A stretch of DNA of 64,000 nt from CAMDHY01 sp046156265 (GTDB lineage: Bacteria > Pseudomonadota > Alphaproteobacteria > Rhizobiales > Segnochrobactraceae): assembly GCF_046156265.1 (NCBI RefSeq), contig NZ_JAWDIR010000022.1:124001-188000 (forward strand), in the 5' to 3' direction. Of this stretch, positions 60,285-64,000 are shown piece after piece. The notes beneath the pieces are model-generated. The model made no database searches and was not told where the DNA came from. It worked only from the letters and a program-made list of their open reading frames with translations. Within the stretch, counting starts at the first letter, position 1; every line of letters begins with the position of its first letter. The position numbers and the translations under genes were made by a program.

Positions 60285-61040
60285 ATGGGTCTCTTCAGCC
60301 TCGACGGCCGCACCGCGCTCGTCACCGGCGGCAGCCGCGGCATCGGTGCTGCAATCGTCGCGCTGTTCGCCGAACATGGCGCCAAGGTCGGCTTCTGCCA
60401 CTATCGCGACGACGAGAACGCCGCGGCGCTGGCCACCACGCTGTCGGAGAAGGGCCACACGGTCGTCCACACCGCCTGCGACGTCGCCCTCGAGGAAGAC
60501 GTCGCGGCGCTGGCGTCCTGGGCGGCTGAGGCGCTCGGCCCTGTCGACATCCTCGTCAACTGCGCCGGCATCGGCGACGACGTGCCGTTCGAGAAGATCT
60601 CGCTTGCCGCCTTCGACCGGATGATCGGCGTCCACCTGCGCGGCACCTTCATGGTGAGCCAAGCCTTCTATCCGGGGATGGTCGAGCGCGGCTATGGGCG
60701 GATCATCAACCTCGCCTCGCAGCTCGCCTACAAGGGCGGCGTCAACGTCGCGCACTACTGCGCCGCCAAGGGCGGCATTGTCAGCCTGACGCGCGCGCTC
60801 GGCCAGGAGGCCGCGCCGAAGGGCGTCCTGGTCAACGCCATCGCGCCGGGCCCGATCGACACCGACATGCTGCGCGGCTTCAGCGAGGACTGGAAGGCCT
60901 GGAAACAGACGCAGCTGCCGATCGGCCGCTTCGGCCACGTCGACGAGGTCGCCCCCACGGCGCTGCTGCTGGCCTCGAAGGCGGGCTCCAACTATGTCGG
61001 CCAGACGCTCTCGCCGAACGGCGGCGACGTCTTCCTCTGA
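60285..61040 (+). CDS. Short-chain dehydrogenase/reductase
   Basis: 251 residues, classical SDR: NAD(P) motif TGGSRGIG at 14-21, NCAGIG near 92, catalytic S145, Y158 and K162 (HYCAAKGG), and an APGPIDTDM segment. R18 and the surrounding residues suggest NADP(H) preference, without certainty. It lies downstream of the 2OG oxygenase in the same direction and may oxidise or reduce its product. FabG-like in length. Confidence 0.92.
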   Translation: MGLFSLDGRTALVTGGSRGIGAAIVALFAEHGAKVGFCHYRDDENAAALATTLSEKGHTVVHTACDVALEEDVAALASWAAEALGPVDILVNCAGIGDDVPFEKISLAAFDRMIGVHLRGTFMVSQAFYPGMVERGYGRIINLASQLAYKGGVNVAHYCAAKGGIVSLTRALGQEAAPKGVLVNAIAPGPIDTDMLRGFSEDWKAWKQTQLPIGRFGHVDEVAPTALLLASKAGSNYVGQTLSPNGGDVFL

Positions 61041-61089
61041 CGGGTGGCGCCGCCCGCGGGCCGCGCCCTCGAAGCCCGCCGAGGCCCCG

Positions 61090-62307
61090 CTACTGCGGCG
61101 GCGGCGGCGGCGGTGAGGCCTGCGGGTCGTCCTCCGGAGGGGGCTCGGGGTAGGGCGGCTCGGGATAGGGTGGCTCGTCGTCTCCCGCTCCGCCACCGCC
61201 GAAGCAGGCCCAGTAGTCCGCCCCCGTCGTTTCGCGGACGCAGGCGGTGACCGACGAGAGCTCGTCCTCGTAGTCGTACTGCATGTAGGGCGCGATCAGG
61301 TAGCGGACGCTGTCGTCCTCGGAGTTGCCGAAGCGGTCGAGCGTGCCGGCGAGTTCCGGGCTCACCATCAGGATCGCGTCGAGCAGTTCGTTGCCCTTCA
61401 GGAAGTTGTCCGGCAGCTGGTCGAACGGGCCATCGAGGTAGTTGTTGACGCCCGTCGCGCCAGCATTGACTCCGACCAGAATCTGCCGGGGCGCCATCCG
61501 GTCGGCATAGAAGGCAAAGCCCGTGCGACGGCCGAGCGTCAGACGGTCGGAGACGGGCGAGGCGATGAACTCGTCCGGCGTCCGCACCGTCTCGTCGAGG
61601 ACGAACAGGAACTGACGCTCCTCCGGCCGGAAGACGAGGAAGAAGCGGATGCCGGATTCGTCGAACACCGGCCCGAGATAGCGCTCCCCCGGCAGCAGCA
61701 CTCCCTCCGGTGGCACCACGTCGGAGAGGTCGTTCAGGCGGAACAGCACGCTGCGGCCCTCGAACGTCACCCGGTACGCGAGCGGGCCGACCTTCGTGAC
61801 CGTCACGCCGTCTTCGGCGCCCCACACCTTGGTGTAGTCGGTCTCGTCGTGCTGCCAGGCGGTGAAGTCCTTGTAGTAGGTCATGTGGATCTTGCCGAGG
61901 TCGCGCGTCTCGGCGTCGAGCCTGAGGTTGCCCGCCCACCGGATGCCACCGTCGGTGAAGCCGAAATAGAAGTAGTTCTCCGTCGGATAGACCATCACCT
62001 CGTCCGGGAGGCTCGCCAGCACGAAACGCAGCACGGAGGCCATGTCGGTGACGTCGAGACGCGACGGGGCCGTCACCTCCTCGACGTAGCGCTGGTTGGT
62101 CTCGAGCCGCGGCACATCTGCCGCCGCCACCAGCGGGGCATCTCCGAGGAACGCTCCGGCGAGGGCGAGCGCCCCCGCGAGAGACATCGCCAGCGACGAG
62201 GCGCGGGATCCCGCCACGCGCCGCGCCACCACCGTCAGGCCCGTCGCACGGCCGGTGGAGCCGCGCGCGGCGGGAAGGCAAGCAGCCGCCATCGGCCCGA
62301 CCCTCAT
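61090..62307 (-). CDS. Exported unknown protein with proline-rich tail
   Basis: 405 residues from ATG 62307, which overlaps the stop of the repeat protein (ATGA), so the pair is coupled. After ~40 mostly non-hydrophobic residues comes a signal-like stretch (MSLAGALALAGAFLG ... LVAAAD), so an internal start at codon 41 is possible. The core is strand-rich with conserved-looking aromatic segments (YPTENYFYFGFTDGGIRWAGN, MTYYKDFTAWQHDE). Two cysteines (TACV, WACFGG) lie close to the C-terminus. The last ~35 residues are a PYPEP-type repeat and a polyproline end. No family is recognised. Probably acts outside the cytoplasm with the Ser-Trp-His protein. Confidence 0.75.
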   Translation of the reverse strand: MRVGPMAAACLPAARGSTGRATGLTVVARRVAGSRASSLAMSLAGALALAGAFLGDAPLVAAADVPRLETNQRYVEEVTAPSRLDVTDMASVLRFVLASLPDEVMVYPTENYFYFGFTDGGIRWAGNLRLDAETRDLGKIHMTYYKDFTAWQHDETDYTKVWGAEDGVTVTKVGPLAYRVTFEGRSVLFRLNDLSDVVPPEGVLLPGERYLGPVFDESGIRFFLVFRPEERQFLFVLDETVRTPDEFIASPVSDRLTLGRRTGFAFYADRMAPRQILVGVNAGATGVNNYLDGPFDQLPDNFLKGNELLDAILMVSPELAGTLDRFGNSEDDSVRYLIAPYMQYDYEDELSSVTACVRETTGADYWACFGGGGAGDDEPPYPEPPYPEPPPEDDPQASPPPPPPQ

Positions 62308-64000
62308 CCCTTTTCCGATCGGTTCTTGTTGTGACGCCCGCCGTCACCCTGCTGCTTCGGCGGCTTCTGCTGCTGATGCTGCTTCGCGGGCTTCTCCTGC
62401 TTTGGCTGCTTCTGCTGCTGCTGCTTCTGCTGCTGCTGCTGTTGCTGCTTCTTCGGCTTGTCGGGCTTCGCCTGCTGCTGCTGCGAGCGGGAGCGACTGT
62501 GGCCCTGGTTTGCGTCCTCGCGCTGCTGCGAACGCGAACGGCTGTGAGAAGGCTTGGCGTTGTCGCGCTTGTCGGACTGCGCCTTGCTGTGCTTCGGCTT
62601 CTCCTGCTGCTGCGAGCGCGAGCGGCTGTGTGCGGGCTTGGCGTTGTCCCGCTTGTCCGACTGCGCCTTGCTGTGCTTCGGCTTCTCCTGCTGCTGCGAG
62701 CGCGTGCGGCTGTGCGCGGGCTTGGCGTCGTCCCGCTTGTCCGACTGCGCGCGGCTGTGCTTCGCCGGCTCCTTCTGCTGCGAGCGCGTGCGGCTGTGCC
62801 CCTTGGCGTCGTCGCGCTTGTCCGACTGCGCCCGGCTGTGGCGCGGACCGTCGTTCTTGCGCTGCGACTCCGCCCGGTTGTGCACCGCCGGCTGCTTGTG
62901 CGAGCGGTCGCGGTCGTGGTGCTGCTTCTGCGAGCGGTCCCTCGTGTGGTGCTGGTTCAGCGAGCGCTGGCGATTGTGGTCGTTGTTCTGCGAGCGCTGG
63001 CGATCGTGGTCGCGCGATCGCTTGGTATCGTGACCGTTGCGCAAGGTCTCCTGGCGGCTGTGCCACGACCGATCCTTCGCGTGCCAGGAGCGATCCTTCG
63101 CGTGCCACGACCTGTCGCGGCCGTGCCAGGAGCGATCTCGGCTGTGCCAGGACTGGCGGCGGTCGTGCCAGGAGCTCTGCTTGTAGTGCCACGAGCGGTC
63201 CTTGCCGTGCCAGGAGCGCGCCCGCGTGTGCCAGCTGAGGTTCCGGCTGTGCCACGAACGATTGTTGAAGTGCCACGAGCCGTTCTTCCAGTGCCACGAG
63301 CGATCGCGCCAGTGCCACGACCGGTTGCGCGAGTGCCAGGAGCGGTCGCGCGAGTGCCACGAGCCGTTCTTCCAGTGCCAGGACTGGTCGCGCTGGTGCC
63401 AGGAGCGGTTGCGGTAGTGCCAGGACTGGTCGCGCGAGTGCCACGACCAGCTGCGCTCGTGCCACGAGCGGTTGACGTTGTGCATCGGCGAGGCATTGCG
63501 CTGGTGCGTCATGTCGCGCTGGTGCACCGCCGGCGGTGGCAGCGGCGCCGCCAGAACCGGCGGCGGCACGATGATCTCCGCCGGCTGCACGGCGACGACG
63601 CAGCGCTGGAAGACGTCGATGTCTCCGGCGAACGTCGCCTGGTTGCGGTCGGAGCCGATCGGCCCGCCACTCGTGTCGAGGGCGACGTCGGAATCGATCA
63701 TGTAGGAGGCCTGCGGCCCATCGGCGGGCGTCACTGGCCCCGCGGGCGCCGGCACGGCATAGGCCGCCTCCGGCCCGAGCTCCTGCAGGAGGCCCTCGGG
63801 CGTGCCCTGCAGGCCGTCGACGAAACCGGTGTCCTCCAGAACGCCCGTCGAGGGATCGAGGCAGGCGCCGCGCGGCGAGCAGAGGTTGTCGCCGGTCGCC
63901 CAGACGAAGCCGTTCTGCCGCGACAGATCCTCGACGCCGGCATCGGTGTAGCCGTAGCCGAAGTCGCAGCCGCCACCGGCGCTGGCGCGCAGCCGCGGCG
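62304..64000 (-). CDS. Ser-Trp-His repeat protein with His/Ser/Gln-rich basic tail, N-terminus outside window
   Basis: Reading leftward, the frame is open from the window end at 64000, so the true start lies beyond it; an internal GTG at 63755 numbers the residues used here. Upstream of it is a Gly/Cys-containing region (CDFGYGYTDAG, CSPRGAC). Residues 95-233 hold twenty SWH motifs, mostly at 7-residue spacing (RSWHxRD pattern). Residues 234-305 are basic, His/Gln/Arg-rich. Residues 306-430 are ~27-residue repeats (HSRxQSDKRDxAK - HSRxRSQQQ). A Gln/Lys-rich low-complexity end follows. Nothing in it is catalytic by motif. I know of no named family with this repeat. Possible roles: metal or nucleic-acid binding, adhesion, condensate formation. 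Coupled (ATGA) to the exported protein downstream. Confidence 0.85.
   Translation of the reverse strand, partial: PRLRASAGGGCDFGYGYTDAGVEDLSRQNGFVWATGDNLCSPRGACLDPSTGVLEDTGFVDGLQGTPEGLLQELGPEAAYAVPAPAGPVTPADGPQASYMIDSDVALDTSGGPIGSDRNQATFAGDIDVFQRCVVAVQPAEIIVPPPVLAAPLPPPAVHQRDMTHQRNASPMHNVNRSWHERSWSWHSRDQSWHYRNRSWHQRDQSWHWKNGSWHSRDRSWHSRNRSWHWRDRSWHWKNGSWHFNNRSWHSRNLSWHTRARSWHGKDRSWHYKQSSWHDRRQSWHSRDRSWHGRDRSWHAKDRSWHAKDRSWHSRQETLRNGHDTKRSRDHDRQRSQNNDHNRQRSLNQHHTRDRSQKQHHDRDRSHKQPAVHNRAESQRKNDGPRHSRAQSDKRDDAKGHSRTRSQQKEPAKHSRAQSDKRDDAKPAHSRTRSQQQEKPKHSKAQSDKRDNAKPAHSRSRSQQQEKPKHSKAQSDKRDNAKPSHSRSRSQQREDANQGHSRSRSQQQQAKPDKPKKQQQQQQQKQQQQKQPKQEKPAKQHQQQKPPKQQGDGGRHNKNRSEKG
63057..63470 (-). repeat. 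Tandem ~21-bp coding repeats for Ser-Trp-His heptads
   Basis: About twenty copies of a 21-bp unit around GTGCCACGAGCGGTC on the plus strand, encoding (R/Q/G)SWHxxx. Copies vary at the base level while Ser-Trp-His is kept in every one, indicating selection on the motif. Confidence 0.85.

Noticed and set aside
62554..63033. Cys/Leu-rich plus-strand frame of 159 codons
   Set aside because: Antisense of the His/Ser/Gln repeat region; its regularity is inherited from the repeats.
62344..63465. Alternative minus-strand frame of about 370 codons in the repeat gene
   Set aside because: It is the shifted frame of the same repeats, Ala/Leu/Arg-rich; the Ser-Trp-His frame is the one coupled to the next gene and continues open beyond the window.
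63057..63470. Regular short repeats resembling a CRISPR array
   Set aside because: The unit is ~21 bp, continuous, without spacers, and lies in frame encoding Ser-Trp-His heptads; no cas genes are near.

Overview
The window is GC-rich throughout and carries densely packed, often translationally coupled (ATGA) catabolic operons, paired hydantoinase/oxoprolinase genes, Liv-type ABC transporters, CoxMSL-type molybdenum hydroxylase genes and a tRNA-Phe gene with encoded CCA. This gene mix suggests an alphaproteobacterium, probably Hyphomicrobiales (Rhizobiales). That placement is inferred from gene content; no rRNA or taxonomic marker is present.

Layout. (1) 1-9923: the 5' part of a secreted GH5 glycosidase (minus), an XRE-cupin regulator, and a divergent pair of operons. 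Leftward is a three-subunit molybdenum hydroxylase; rightward are two HpaB-type flavin monooxygenases flanking a formamidase-like hydrolase. A perfect 18-bp palindrome lies between them, and related half-sites lie upstream of the XRE-cupin gene. Together they look like a degradation route for an aromatic or N-heterocyclic compound. (2) 10251-20335: a tRNA-Phe gene whose 3' half is repeated exactly (51 bp) at 20285-20335, bounding a ~10-kb integrative element. It has excisionase-like, primase-like and DUF3987 replication genes, an HK97-like capsid gene, several small unknown genes and a tyrosine integrase. I see no portal, terminase, protease or tail genes, so it resembles a satellite or capsid-carrying island more than a prophage. 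(3) 20598-31586: two DUF1028 genes and an HTH regulator, divergent from an ABC operon (binding protein, fused LivH-LivM, fused LivG-LivF) that runs into HyuA/HyuB pair 1. (4) 31738-34072: a 58-aa basic protein, exonuclease III and a split chromate-transporter pair with a putative leader peptide. (5) 34356-40620: a cyclase-family hydrolase, an AraC regulator and HyuA/HyuB pair 2. (6) 40781-53147: a GntR regulator, a four-cysteine small protein, a second Liv transporter, a class IV aminotransferase, HyuA/HyuB pair 3 and a class III aminotransferase. (7) 53302-61040: a Tat-type aldo/keto reductase, a DUF6064-like membrane protein, a 14-repeat beta-propeller protein, two small secreted proteins, an AraC regulator, a 2OG-Fe(II)-type oxygenase and an SDR. 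(8) 61090-64000 (minus): a translationally coupled pair, comprising an exported protein with a proline-rich tail and a very unusual repeat protein with twenty Ser-Trp-His motifs followed by basic His/Ser/Gln repeats.

Functionally, most of the window looks like scavenging of small nitrogenous compounds: import (two Liv systems), amide or ring opening (three HyuAB pairs, formamidase-like, cyclase-like), hydroxylation (Mo hydroxylase, HpaB pair, 2OG oxygenase) and nitrogen transfer (two aminotransferases), each block with its own regulator. Substrates cannot be deduced from sequence alone. The least explained items are the Ser-Trp-His repeat protein and the minimal capsid-bearing element.
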